From: Lysobacter sp. Root690
GTDB lineage: Bacteria > Pseudomonadota > Gammaproteobacteria > Xanthomonadales > Xanthomonadaceae
Direction of reading: 5' to 3'
NCBI RefSeq assembly: GCF_001427785.1
Contig: NZ_LMHM01000001.1
Span: 326,716-390,715 of the forward strand
Length of the DNA: 64,000 nucleotides
Positions 42,190-51,110 of the stretch are shown here, piece after piece. Each line of letters opens with the position of its first letter. Positions within the stretch are counted from its first letter, which is position 1. The notes under the pieces are model-generated. The model was not told where the DNA came from. It saw nothing but the letters and a program-made list of their open reading frames with translations, and made no database searches. The translations under genes and the position numbers were made by a program.

Positions 42190-42315
42190 GCATCGCGACA
42201 AGAAACGACGAAACGTTTACCTGCTCTACCAACTGAGCTACCGCTTCGCGGCGGACGGGACTCGAACCCGCGACCTGGACATTCAGAGTGTAGTTTCGCC
42301 AAGCATTCGCGATGC
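42190..42315 (-). ncRNA. yrlA: YrlA-type Y RNA, copy 2
   Basis: About 126 nt. The outer stem is CATCGCGAATGC with TCGCGATGC, and the inner stem is GGCGAAAC with GTTTCGTC. The tRNA-like module holds T-arm TCGCGGGTTCGAGTCCCGTC and D-arm GGTAGCTCAGTTGGTAGAGC, in that order. Same layout as copies 1 and 3, with different inner stem sequence from copy 3. Confidence 0.85.
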
Positions 42316-42373
42316 ACCGACAAGTTAAAGCACACGCTGGAACAATGGACGACTTGAAACCTTGCATACCGAC

Positions 42374-42500
42374 ATATCGCGACTAGAAACGACGAAACGT
42401 TTTCCCGCTCTATCCGCTGAGCTACCGTCCTGCGACGGGTGGGATTCGAACCCACGACCTGGCACGTGATAGGTGTAGTTTCGCCAAGCATTCGCGATAC
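42374..42500 (-). ncRNA. yrlA: YrlA-type Y RNA, copy 1 (nearest rsr)
   Basis: About 127 nt. It starts GTATCGCGAATGCTTGGCGA on the minus strand and closes with GTTTCGTCGTTTCTAGTCGC. The T-arm GTGGGTTCGAATCCCAC precedes the D-arm GTAGCTCAGCGGATAGAGC. It lies about 200 bp downstream of rsr and is probably processed from the rsr-rtcBA transcript. Confidence 0.85.
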
Positions 42501-42697
42501 ATCGCCAAACCAGAATCCTGGGCCGGCCGGCGGACCCTATTGTCCGCCGGCCCTTCCTGTACCGCATCGCACCTCCATGGCGCGTGCGGCCGACGGACCG
42601 TCCTGGTCCGTCCGCGCGAACGTATCCCTCGTTCGCGTCGCGGCGCGTCCCTGCGCCGCGCGGCACCGTCCTGTTGCCGCTTGCAATCGATCAGCGC

Positions 42698-44248
42698 TTA
42701 CAGCGCGATCGAATCAATCCGCTCCACCCATCGCGCCGCCGTTCCGCCCTGCGCCGCGTACACCGCCAACAGGTCGAACACCGCGTCGCTGAAGCCACCG
42801 ATATGCAACACGTCCGGCGACTCGACCGTCTGGCTGGTCGCGGTCGGCTGCAAGTCGATGCAGACCAGCCGCGCATCCGGGCAACGCGCCTTGATCTGCG
42901 CCCACTCGCGCATGGTCGCGGTCGCGCCGCCGTTGCGGGTGTCGCGCCAGCTTTCGTTGTCCGACACCAGCACCAGCAAATCGACCTTGGACTTATCGCG
43001 ATTCAACTGCGCCAACGGCGCGCTGACCGCGGTACCGCCACCGCACAAGCCCGCCAACTGCATCGCCAGCGTCATCACGCTGTCGCGCGGATTCAAACGC
43101 AGCTTGCGCACCTCGGTATCGAACGGCATCACCCGCGCACCCTTGTGGTTGCGCTGGATGCAGGCCGCGACCAGCGCCGCCACGTCGACGCAACGCATCT
43201 TGGTGGTCGCGCCCTTGCGGTAGCCGGTGACCGGCGAAGCCATCGAACCCGACACGTCCACCGCGACCACGACCTCGCCTTCCAGCGCCGGCACCTGACG
43301 GGTCGCGATCTCCATCGCGTCCTGCAGAGCCTCCACGATCGGCGTCGGCATATCGGCGGCGGCGTGGTACGCGCTCAACAACTGGTACGGAAACACGCGG
43401 GCGTTGCGGATTTCGTCGGCATCGGTCAAACGCGCGACGATTTCGTACACCACCGCCTTGTCATCGAACACACCATGGCGCTGGAACGTGTTGAGGTTCA
43501 TGCGCAGCGTCTGCCACGACACCGTCCGCGCCAGATGGATCCAATGCGACTTGGTCAGCGGCAACGAGCTGAAGTACTGCATCGGCAGCTTCGGCATCGG
43601 CGTGGACTGCGAGCGCTTGAACGCCTCATACGCCCGCACCTTGGCCGGCAACACCGCCTCGTCGACCGGCTTGCCGATCAACCACGCATACAGCGCGGCG
43701 CGCTCGGCATCGGCCGGCTTCGGGTGGACCATCTTGATCACGTCGGCGAGCGAAGGCTGGTTGCCGATCGCCGCGTTCAACAACTGATCCACCGAAGCGC
43801 GATCGAGCCACTGTCGCACCAGCCGCTTGGGACGCGAGCCCAACGACTTGCGACCGACCTGCCCGCTGCGCACGATCTGGACGAAGTTGCGCAGCATGCG
43901 GCCGTTGTCGATCACCCGGCCGAACGCGCGCTCGAACGCCTCGCCGTCGCGGCCGGTCAGGCTGGCCAGGAACAGCGCCGGCATGTCCTTCATATGGCCG
44001 CGCTGGCGGGTATAGATCGCGGTCTTGGCGACGAACGCCGGCTCGACCTGCGCGCACAGCTTCAATACGTGATCGAGTTGCTGCTCGGCGCTGGCGTAGA
44101 AGGTGTTGTTCAAGCAGCCGGTGGCCGCGTACAGCGCCAGCGCCGACTCCGGGCGGCGCGCATGCGCCAGGCCACCGGCCTCATTGCGCGAGGTGGCCGC
44201 CGGCAGCGCCGGGCCGCGGGTCGAAGCGAAGAGGTTGAGGTTGGCCAT
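42698..44248 (-). CDS. rsr: Ro60-like RNA-binding protein Rsr (TROVE domain)
   Basis: 516 residues. The N-terminal two thirds form the TROVE HEAT-repeat ring that binds Y RNA and misfolded RNA ends (YAATGCLNNTFYASAEQQLD, YTRQRGHMKDMPALFLASL). The C-terminal third is a von Willebrand A domain with MIDAS motif VVAVDVSGSMASP and a later conserved Asp (LLVLVSDNESW). In bacteria Rsr joins PNPase via YrlA to degrade structured RNA. The gene follows a sigma-54 promoter by about 36 bp and precedes three full Y RNA copies, rtcB and rtcA, as in Salmonella. It is not the housekeeping decay machinery and should be induced through RtcR. Confidence 0.93.
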   Translation of the reverse strand: MANLNLFASTRGPALPAATSRNEAGGLAHARRPESALALYAATGCLNNTFYASAEQQLDHVLKLCAQVEPAFVAKTAIYTRQRGHMKDMPALFLASLTGRDGEAFERAFGRVIDNGRMLRNFVQIVRSGQVGRKSLGSRPKRLVRQWLDRASVDQLLNAAIGNQPSLADVIKMVHPKPADAERAALYAWLIGKPVDEAVLPAKVRAYEAFKRSQSTPMPKLPMQYFSSLPLTKSHWIHLARTVSWQTLRMNLNTFQRHGVFDDKAVVYEIVARLTDADEIRNARVFPYQLLSAYHAAADMPTPIVEALQDAMEIATRQVPALEGEVVVAVDVSGSMASPVTGYRKGATTKMRCVDVAALVAACIQRNHKGARVMPFDTEVRKLRLNPRDSVMTLAMQLAGLCGGGTAVSAPLAQLNRDKSKVDLLVLVSDNESWRDTRNGGATATMREWAQIKARCPDARLVCIDLQPTATSQTVESPDVLHIGGFSDAVFDLLAVYAAQGGTAARWVERIDSIAL

Positions 44249-44283
44249 CGGGGTATTCCGGGTTGGGACTTGCCTGTACTAGA

Positions 44284-44298
44284 GCAAGCGCCGTGCCA
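44284..44298 (-). promoter_or_regulatory. Sigma-54 promoter of the rsr-rtcBA unit
   Basis: TGGCACGGCGCTTGC on the minus strand matches the -24/-12 consensus TGGCAC-N5-TTGC exactly. Predicted transcription starts about 12 bases downstream, before the rsr ATG at 44248. The divergent rtcR encodes the matching enhancer-binding protein. Confidence 0.92.
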
Positions 44299-44333
44299 AC
44301 TTCTCGCCGCGATAGCTAACCAGTTGAATAAAT

Positions 44334-44422
44334 AGATATTTCCATCGTTATCGGGTCGGCAGCTCGGAAACCCGACAGAGATATATCTATACTGTCAGAT
44401 ATAAATTTATCCATACAGATAT
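44334..44422. promoter_or_regulatory. Four AGATAT boxes, candidate RtcR enhancer sites
   Basis: AGATAT occurs at 44334, 44379, 44397 and 44417, and TATATCT (44382-44388) forms an inverted pair with AGATATA (44397-44403). The stretch is AT-rich in otherwise GC-rich DNA. It lies 35-140 bp upstream of the sigma-54 promoter, a usual place for an enhancer. Confidence 0.6.
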
Positions 44423-44426
44423 CCCA

Positions 44427-46019
44427 ATGAAGCGCCAAGTCATCATCGGCATGCTCGGCACCCAACTCGACGCCGCCTCCGGCCCGGGCCGCTGGGAAAA
44501 ATGGCGCCCCACCGTCTCGCTGGGCATGCACGAGGACTTCCTGCTCCACCGCCTGGAACTGATCGTCGACGAGCGCCGCTTCGGCAAGCTCGCCCATCTG
44601 GTCGCGCAGGACCTGGCCCAGGTCTCGCCGGAAACCCAGGTGCGGCGTCACGACACCTTCCTCGCCGATCCCTGGGATTTCGAGTCCGTCTACGGCGTGC
44701 TGCACGACTTCGTGCGCGCTTACGACTTCCAGCCCGAGGAAGAGGACTACTACGTCCACATCACCACCGGCACTCACGTCAGCCAGATCTGCTGGTTCCT
44801 GTTGACCGAAAGCCGATTGTTTCCGGGACGCCTGCTGCAGACCGCGCCGCCGCGCAAACAGACCGGCGAGGCGCCGGGCACGTATGCGGTGATCGACCTG
44901 GACCTGTCGCGGTACGACCGCATCGCCCAGCGTTTCGCGCAGGAACGGCTGCACGATCGCGACCTGCTCAAGAGCGGCATCGCCACACGCAATCCCGCCT
45001 TCAACCGCATGATCGAGCAGATCGAGACCGTGGCCACGCGCTCGAAGTCGCCGATGCTGTTGATGGGCCCGACCGGCGCCGGCAAGAGCCAGCTCGCGCG
45101 GCGTGTGTTCGAACTGAAGAAGCAGAAGCACCAGTTGCCCGGCCGTTTCGTCGAAGTGAATTGCGCGACCCTGCGCGGCGACGGCGCGATGAGCACCTTG
45201 TTCGGCCATATCAAGGGCGCCTACACCGGTGCTTCGACCGATCGCGCCGGCTTGCTGCGTTCGGCGCATCAGGGCCTGTTGTTTCTCGACGAGATCGGCG
45301 AACTCGGCCAGGACGAGCAGGCGATGCTGCTGCGCGCGCTGGAGGAAAAACGCTTCCTGCCGGTCGGCGGCGACAAGGAAGTCGAAAGCGATTTCCAGTT
45401 GATCGCCGGCACCAACCGCGACCTGCAGGCCGCGGTGCACGAAGGCCGCTTCCGCGACGACCTGCTCGCGCGCCTGAACTTGTGGACCTATCGCCTGCCC
45501 GGCCTGGCCGAACGCGCCGAGGACATCGAGCCGAACCTGGATTTCGAACTCGAACGTCACTCACGCGAAAATCGCCAACGGGTGACCTTCAACCGCGAAG
45601 CGCGCGAACGTTATCTGAGCTTCGCGCGCAGCGGCGAAGCGACCTGGGGCGGTAATTTCCGCGACCTGGGCGCGTCGGTGATGCGGCTGGCGACCTTGGC
45701 CGACGGCGGCCGTATTCGCCTGGATCTGGTCGACGAGGAAATCGAACGCCTGCGTCGGCAGTGGCATGGCGCGGGCGCGCAGCGATCGCTGCTCGACGAG
45801 ATGCTCGGCGAAGGCGCGGCGCAACTCGATCGCTTCGACCGGGTGCAGCTGGACGACGTGCTGCGCGTATGCCGGCAGGCGAAGAACCTGTCGCAGGCCG
45901 GGCGCGAGCTGTTCGCGGTGTCGCGTTCGCTCAAGGCCAGCAGCAACGACGCCGACCGGCTGCGCAAGTATCTGGCGCGGTTCGGGCTGGATTGGGAACA
46001 ACTGCGCGCCGGGATGTGA
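44427..46019 (+). CDS. rtcR: Sigma-54-dependent activator RtcR
   Basis: 530 residues. The N-terminal RtcR domain (about 185 residues, a CARF-type fold: MKRQVIIGMLGTQLDAASGP, then YYVHITTGTHVSQICWF) senses RNA-derived ligands such as tRNA fragments with cyclic phosphates. The AAA+ domain has Walker A GPTGAGKS, the sigma-54 contact loop GAYTGA and Walker B LLFLDEIGEL. The C-terminus holds a Fis-type helix-turn-helix (RVQLDDVLRVCRQAKNLSQA). It is divergent from rsr and activates the sigma-54 promoter at 44284-44298. There is no clear ribosome site before the ATG at 44427. Confidence 0.95.
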   Translation: MKRQVIIGMLGTQLDAASGPGRWEKWRPTVSLGMHEDFLLHRLELIVDERRFGKLAHLVAQDLAQVSPETQVRRHDTFLADPWDFESVYGVLHDFVRAYDFQPEEEDYYVHITTGTHVSQICWFLLTESRLFPGRLLQTAPPRKQTGEAPGTYAVIDLDLSRYDRIAQRFAQERLHDRDLLKSGIATRNPAFNRMIEQIETVATRSKSPMLLMGPTGAGKSQLARRVFELKKQKHQLPGRFVEVNCATLRGDGAMSTLFGHIKGAYTGASTDRAGLLRSAHQGLLFLDEIGELGQDEQAMLLRALEEKRFLPVGGDKEVESDFQLIAGTNRDLQAAVHEGRFRDDLLARLNLWTYRLPGLAERAEDIEPNLDFELERHSRENRQRVTFNREARERYLSFARSGEATWGGNFRDLGASVMRLATLADGGRIRLDLVDEEIERLRRQWHGAGAQRSLLDEMLGEGAAQLDRFDRVQLDDVLRVCRQAKNLSQAGRELFAVSRSLKASSNDADRLRKYLARFGLDWEQLRAGM

Positions 46020-46053
46020 TCCAGGCGCGCCGCGCGGCGATCAGGCTTGGGGA

Positions 46054-47325
46054 TCAAGCCTCCTGGGGCTGCGGCTCGCGCTGCGTCTGCGCCGCCAATG
46101 CTTGACGCGCCAGACACTCGCGCCCACGCCGGCCCGGCGCCATCAACAGGCCGGTGCTGGCGAGGAAGAAACGCTCCAGCTCCATCGACACACTGCTGAC
46201 CACGCAGAACTCGTCGCCTTCCTGGTGATTGATCGCGTGGTACAGGCCGATGCCACGCGCTTCCAGATCGGCCACGACCTGCGGCAGCAATTGCTTCGGC
46301 GGCTGCCACGGCAACTGCGGATAGTCCCAGTCGGCGTGATGCAGGCGTCGCGGATCGATCTCGCCCATCACGCAGGCGCGCAGCTTGGGGTAGTCCAGCA
46401 GCAGATCCAGGGCGAGCTGATCGAGTTCGACCAGATGCGGCGCGTTTTCCTTGATGTCCACGCACTGGGTCAGCTCGGTCAATGCGCGCGTCGCCGCGTG
46501 CGCGGCATACGGCGATGCGCCGCAGCCGTGCGGGAACACGATTTCCTCGGCCAATCGTTCCTGGGTCGTGGCGATGAAGGCCGGATAGGCCAGATCGCTG
46601 GTCACGTCGATCAGCAGCACCCGACGCTCGAGACGACGCTGCGCCAACTCGTGGATGCGCGCAAGCTCGGCCGGCAGCGAGGCAGGCTCGATCAAGCGGC
46701 CGTAACGCGCCGGTGCGCCAAGATAGTGCGCGAGCATGAACAACGCCCACGCATCGCGTTCGACGATCTCGCCGATGCCGTGCAACGCGGCTTCCTCGAA
46801 GCTGGCGCCGATCGCGGTGCCGCTGTTGGAGCTGTAGCGGGTCGCGCTGTGGTAATCGAAATCATCGCGCGGATCGCGCAGTTCGGGCGCGGGCGGATAA
46901 TCGGGGAATACCATGAACAACGGCACGTCCAGATCGGCTCGGCCCGAATACGACGCGTACTGGCGGCAGGCCAGATGGCGTTGCGATTGATCGGCGAACT
47001 CGGATACGAACGGCAAGCCGGCGCAGCGCGGGTCGTCGGCGAGTTCGCGCGCCGACACGAACCGCGGCGCGGTGGCCAGCGCGGACGCGCGGCAGTAGTA
47101 GTGTTCGACCGCTTCGTACAAGGCACCGGTCAACGAAGCGGCGGGCTCGCCCTTGCCGGAACCGCGACTGAGCAATCGTCCCTGCGCATCGTGCAAGGCG
47201 CACTTGATCGTGACCAGGCCACGGCCGAACTCGCCGGTATCCGCGCTCCAGCCGCGCCGCGCGATGCAGGCGTGGATGATGCGGTTGGCCTCGTCCAGGC
47301 TGCGCTCTCGTTCGTACGGAATCAT
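46054..47325 (-). CDS. YcaO-family protein, putative RiPP backbone-modifying enzyme
   Basis: 423 residues from the ATG at 47325, chosen because GAGGAACAAGGA precedes it; starts at 47349 and 47358 are alternatives. YcaO proteins use ATP to activate peptide backbone amides, making azolines, thioamides or amidines. Family landmarks are AVEHYYCRAS (about residue 75), the ATP/Mg motif EEAALHGIGEIVERDAWALF and ALTELTQCVD. The C-terminus ends EPQPQEA, close to the Pro-rich tail (PxPxP) important in cyclodehydratases. A small peptide gene lies 84 bp upstream. No E1-like, TfuA, dehydrogenase or transporter gene is next to it, so this would be a minimal system. Confidence 0.88.
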   Translation of the reverse strand: MIPYERERSLDEANRIIHACIARRGWSADTGEFGRGLVTIKCALHDAQGRLLSRGSGKGEPAASLTGALYEAVEHYYCRASALATAPRFVSARELADDPRCAGLPFVSEFADQSQRHLACRQYASYSGRADLDVPLFMVFPDYPPAPELRDPRDDFDYHSATRYSSNSGTAIGASFEEAALHGIGEIVERDAWALFMLAHYLGAPARYGRLIEPASLPAELARIHELAQRRLERRVLLIDVTSDLAYPAFIATTQERLAEEIVFPHGCGASPYAAHAATRALTELTQCVDIKENAPHLVELDQLALDLLLDYPKLRACVMGEIDPRRLHHADWDYPQLPWQPPKQLLPQVVADLEARGIGLYHAINHQEGDEFCVVSSVSMELERFFLASTGLLMAPGRRGRECLARQALAAQTQREPQPQEA

Positions 47326-47409
47326 TCCTTGTTCCTCGCCGAAGTGCATGCGGTGCATGAGCGCGAACGCATGGCGCGCGACGCTGCGCGCGCCATGCGG
47401 GTTCAGCGC

Positions 47410-47589
47410 TTACTTTGCGAACTCGTCCAGGAACGCCTGCTCCTGCGCGGTCGGCGCATTGAGCTCGTTCATCGCGACCTTGAAGTCCACGCCGGACGCG
47501 GCACTGCTGATGCGCAGCGCTTCGGTGGCGGGGATGTACTTCGGCTTTTCGAGCACGGTCTTTTCGAAATCGAGGCGGGTAGCACCCAT
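47410..47589 (-). CDS. Candidate RiPP precursor peptide
   Basis: 59 residues from the ATG at 47589, which has an excellent CAGGAGGTTT ribosome site. The peptide reads MGATRLDFEKTVLEKPKYIP, then ATEALRISSAASGVDFKVAM, then NELNAPTAQEQAFLDEFAK. It has no Cys, so azole formation would have to use Ser/Thr (Thr22, Ser28, Ser29, Ser32), or the modification may be thioamide or amidine. Small size, strong translation and position just upstream of a YcaO gene on the same strand suggest it is the substrate. An upstream start at 47649 would add 20 residues with no ribosome site. No family is recognised, and it may instead be a small accessory protein. Confidence 0.7.
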   Translation of the reverse strand: MGATRLDFEKTVLEKPKYIPATEALRISSAASGVDFKVAMNELNAPTAQEQAFLDEFAK

Positions 47590-47932
47590 GACTAAACCTC
47601 CTGTTAGGTCGAATGAGACACGGACGCGAACCGACGAGGTGTCGTCCACCAGGCTGCGGGCCGTCCTGTGCCGCAGCCTGCGGCTGCGCGATCAGGGTTA
47701 ACCGCTGCCACCGCCACAGGTCCATGAAACGCGTCACCAAACCGCACAACCGCGCCGGTTCGGGCTGGAATGCTGTGTTGCCGCCGGCGGATACGATTCA
47801 TGCCTGAAACATCGCGGCCACCGCCACGCGCGCGATAGGCGCGCGATACGCAGGCGCACGCCGCGCGCGGCGCGGCGAGACGGATATGCGATCGAGTGCA
47901 TGCGACAGCGGCGACGGCCGCTGCCGCCGCGG

Positions 47933-48754
47933 TCACAGCACGCTGGCGGCGCGCAGCTCGTTCGCGGCGAAGGTCGCCGCGGCACCCTCGGGCAGGTTCA
48001 ACGGCCCGGTCACGCAGCTGACGAACACGAGCGAACGCGTGCCGCGGGTGATCTGGCCGACCTGCCAGCGCACCGCTTCGCTGCCGGCCATCACCGCCGA
48101 CCCGCTCTTGGCGACCACCGAGACATCGCTGCGCGCGGGATAACGCCCGATCCCGATCGCGCCGTAATTGCCGATCAGGGCGCCCGGCGGTTGCCGCAGG
48201 CCGGCGCGCACGTCGGCCATGGCCTGTTTGTTGACAGGCAATTGCTCGCTGAAGAAGCGGCGCAGGAACAGCATCTGTTCGTCCGGCGAAATCTGCAGCG
48301 AACCTCCCATCCAGAAGTTGGCGCCGCTGCTGGTGTCGGCGTTGCCGTAGTTGAAGCGGTTCATGTACTCGCGTTCGCGGGTCTCGCCCAGGCGCTGGGC
48401 GATGAACTGGAAGTACTCGGTCGACGAATACATCAGCGCGGTGTCGAGCGAATGGGTGCCGCTGCCGGCCAGCGGCTGGCCGGCGCGCACGATGCTGCCG
48501 TCGAGCCCGGCCAGGGCGTGCGGAATATCGAAGGTCGCCGCCGGCGTGACCCGGCGCTTGCAGGCCGGCGACGGGGTGCGGCGGATCTCGCCCGCGCTCA
48601 TGTCGTACAGCAGGAAACAGGCCTGGACCTTGAGCGGCTCGGCGTCCGTGTCGGGCTCGATGAACGGATAGGGCAGCTTGCTGGCCCGGTTCTGGGCGCT
48701 GGCGTTGAAGCTCAGCAACAGCATGCTCAGAACGGCGACGATTGAGGCTTTCAT
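47933..48754 (-). CDS. Class D beta-lactamase homologue lacking the catalytic Ser-x-x-Lys
   Basis: 273 residues with a signal peptide (MKASIVAVLSMLLLSFNASA). The OXA fold is evident: FNYGNADTSSGANFWMGGSL (YGN motif), QISPDEQMLFLRRFF and KSGSAVMAG (KTG-box equivalent). The active-site motif, normally STFK (PASTFKIPHAL), reads PAATFDIPHAL here. The nucleophilic Ser is Ala and the carbamylated Lys is Asp. The second Ser motif is YSSTEYFQ. It therefore cannot hydrolyse beta-lactams by the known mechanism, and may bind penicillin-like ligands or peptidoglycan, or have another role. Start ATG at 48754 with AAGGAG 10 bases upstream. It is transcribed in the same direction as the peptide and YcaO genes. 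Confidence 0.85.
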   Translation of the reverse strand: MKASIVAVLSMLLLSFNASAQNRASKLPYPFIEPDTDAEPLKVQACFLLYDMSAGEIRRTPSPACKRRVTPAATFDIPHALAGLDGSIVRAGQPLAGSGTHSLDTALMYSSTEYFQFIAQRLGETREREYMNRFNYGNADTSSGANFWMGGSLQISPDEQMLFLRRFFSEQLPVNKQAMADVRAGLRQPPGALIGNYGAIGIGRYPARSDVSVVAKSGSAVMAGSEAVRWQVGQITRGTRSLVFVSCVTGPLNLPEGAAATFAANELRAASVL

Positions 48755-48987
48755 GCCTGAAGGACTCCTTGCAGGAAGGGCGCGGACGGCCGCAGCGCCG
48801 TGGCGCACCCGCGCCGGCCTGCGTCCTTACCGCGCGGACCGGAGCAGAATGCCATGCCCGGCAGGCACATTCGACCGCGGCCGGCCGCACTTTCCGCATC
48901 GGCACGCGCGTGGCTTGACCTGAAGCGGGCTTGAGGTCCTATGCTCGCCTGCCCCGATACCGCGCGAACCGCTTCGCGAAGGACCGC

Positions 48988-50871
48988 ATGTCCGCCACGC
49001 CACCGCGGGTTCCACCCGCCGCCGAGCCAGCCGCCGTCGACCCGCACGCGGCCGAGCCAGGCGCTGCCGTCGACTCCGCCGCCGAGGTCACACCGCTCGC
49101 GCGCGCCGCCGGCCATCGCGGCGATTGGTCGGTGCTGACCTCGCTCGCGCCGTACCTGCGCCCCTACCTGGGCCGGATCGCGATCGCCCTGGCGATGGTG
49201 TTCGCGGCCAAGCTGCTGAATCTGTACGTGCCGATGGCGCTCAAGCAGCTCATCGACCGGCTCAACGTGCCGCTGACCCCGCTGCTGCTGCCGGTCGGCC
49301 TGTTGCTGTCCTACGGCGCCGCGCGCATCGGCGTGACCTTGTTCACCGAGCTGCGCCAAGTCGTGTTCGCGCGGGTGATGGCGCGCACCTCGCGCCAGGT
49401 GACGCTGCAGGTGTTCCAGCATCTGCACGGGCTGAGCCTGAAGTTCCACCTCGCCCGCCGCACCGGCGGCGTCGCCCGCGATGTCGAGCGCGGCGGCAGC
49501 GCGATCGCCGACCTGCTGGACTGGACCATCTACACGATCATTCCGGTACTGCTCGAAGTGGCCATGGTCACCACCGTGCTGGTGTGGATCTACGACTGGC
49601 GTTTCGCCGCGATCGCGATCGCGACTCTGCTGCTGTACGGGCTGTGGACGTTCTCGGTGACCGAGTGGCGCACGCGTTACTACCGCGCCCAGGTCGAGGC
49701 CGACACCCACGCCAACGAACGCGCGGTCGACTCGCTGCTCAATTACGAAACGGTCAAATACTTCAACAACGAAGACCACGAGGCGCGGCGCTACGACGAC
49801 AACCTACGCCAGTTGGAGAACGCCCAGGTCATCTCGATCAAGACCCTGGCCGTGCTCAACCTAGGCCAGAGCCTGGTGGTCGCGCTCGGCGTCACCGCGA
49901 TGATGTGGCTGGCCGCGCGCGGCGTGGCCCGCGGCGAGATGACGGTCGGCGACCTGGTCCTGGTCAACGCCTATCTGCTACAGCTGTCGGCGCCATTGTT
50001 CATGCTCGGCATGATGTATCGCGAAGTGAAGCAGGCGCTGACCAATATGGAGCGGCTGTTCGGCCTGCTCGACGAGCGCCAGGACGTGCGCGACGCGCCG
50101 GATGCGCAGACGCTGGCGTCGGCGCGGCCGCGGGTCGCGTTCCGCAACGTGCGCTTCGGCTACGACCCGCGCCGCGAAATCCTGCAGGGCATCGACTTCG
50201 ACATCCCGGCCGGTGCCACCGTGGCCGTGGTCGGCCATTCGGGCTCGGGCAAATCAACTCTGGCGCGGCTGCTGTACCGCTTCTACGACGTCGACTCCGG
50301 CGCGATCGAAATCGAAGGCCACGACCTGCGCGCGTTGACACAATCCTCGCTGCGCGGCGCGATCGGCATCGTTCCGCAGGACACCGTGCTGTTCAACGAC
50401 AGCATCGGCTACAACATCCGCTACGGCCGGCCCGAGGCCGACGACGCCCAAGTCGAAGCCGCCGCGCGCGCCGCGCATATCCACGACTTCATCGTCGGCC
50501 TGCCCGACGGCTACGACACGCCGGTCGGCGAACGCGGGCTCAAGCTGTCGGGCGGCGAAAAACAGCGCGTGGCGATCGCGCGCGCGCTGCTCAAGAACCC
50601 GTCGATCCTGATCTTCGACGAAGCCACCTCGGCCCTGGATTCAAAATCCGAACGCGCGATCCAGTCCGAACTCGACCGGCTCGCGGTCGGCCGCACCACG
50701 TTGGTGATCGCGCATCGGCTGTCGACGGTGATGGACGCCGACCAGATCCTGGTGATGGACGCCGGCCGCATCCTCGAACGCGGCACCCATTCGCAGTTGC
50801 TGGCGAAAAATGGCGTGTACGCGCAGATGTGGGATTTGCAGCAGCGGCAAGCCGACGAAGTCGTTGTGTAG
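48988..50871 (+). CDS. Atm1-type ABC exporter (half transporter)
   Basis: 627 residues. A disordered Ala/Pro-rich N-terminus leads to six transmembrane helices (residues about 65-350) with the signature [17 protein letters not shown] of Atm1/HMT transporters. The nucleotide-binding domain follows: Walker [11 protein letters not shown]-loop [12 protein letters not shown], signature [15 protein letters not shown], Walker [14 protein letters not shown] and H-loop VIAHRLST. It exports glutathione-linked metals or persulfides. I start at the ATG at 48988 (MSATPPRV), preceded by AAGGA; the frame continues upstream without support. Probably monocistronic, and the REP-like pair follows its stop. Confidence 0.92.
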   Translation: MSATPPRVPPAAEPAAVDPHAAEPGAAVDSAAEVTPLARAAGHRGDWSVLTSLAPYLRPYLGRIAIALAMVFAAKLLNLYVPMALKQLIDRLNVPLTPLLLPVGLLLSYGAARIGVTLFTELRQVVFARVMARTSRQVTLQVFQHLHGLSLKFHLARRTGGVARDVERGGSAIADLLDWTIYTIIPVLLEVAMVTTVLVWIYDWRFAAIAIATLLLYGLWTFSVTEWRTRYYRAQVEADTHANERAVDSLLNYETVKYFNNEDHEARRYDDNLRQLENAQVISIKTLAVLNLGQSLVVALGVTAMMWLAARGVARGEMTVGDLVLVNAYLLQLSAPLFMLGMMYREVKQALTNMERLFGLLDERQDVRDAPDAQTLASARPRVAFRNVRFGYDPRREILQGIDFDIPAGATVAVVGHSGSGKSTLARLLYRFYDVDSGAIEIEGHDLRALTQSSLRGAIGIVPQDTVLFNDSIGYNIRYGRPEADDAQVEAAARAAHIHDFIVGLPDGYDTPVGERGLKLSGGEKQRVAIARALLKNPSILIFDEATSALDSKSERAIQSELDRLAVGRTTLVIAHRLSTVMDADQILVMDAGRILERGTHSQLLAKNGVYAQMWDLQQRQADEVVV

Positions 50872-50915
50872 TCACACGCCATCGCGATCTCTCGGCAACG
50901 TCGCAAGCGATGTGT

Positions 50916-51009
50916 CGCGGTCGCGGCTCGCGCCGCTCCTACAGTCGGATACCGTCCGCCGCGGAGTCCCATGCAACCCCCTGTAGGAGCGGCGCAAGCC
51001 GCGACCGCG
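50916..51009. repeat. Inverted pair of REP-like elements
   Basis: CGCGGTCGCGGCTCGCGCCG with CTCCTACA at 50916-50943 is the reverse complement of the copy at 50982-51009 (TGTAGGAGCGGCGCAAGC, then CGCGACCGCG). The two arms face the opposite way to those at 5855-5961. It sits after the ABC exporter gene and may form a long hairpin in the transcript. Confidence 0.85.
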
Positions 51010-51110
51010 ACATCCCGGCAACGACGCAACCCGTGCGCAGCAATCGCAATTAGCAACCGACGAAAATCCCGCGCAACGTCACCGCCACGATCGACCAGCG
51101 ATCACGCGCA

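Noticed and set aside
41870-42500. tRNA gene array next to rtcB, because of GGTTCGA and AGCTCAGTTGGTAGAGC sequences
   Set aside because: The T-arm comes before the D-arm, no anticodon arm is present and outer Y RNA stems enclose each element. They fit Y RNAs, not tRNAs.
47933-48754. Functional OXA carbapenemase/beta-lactamase
   Set aside because: The catalytic Ser and Lys of the S-x-x-K motif are Ala and Asp.
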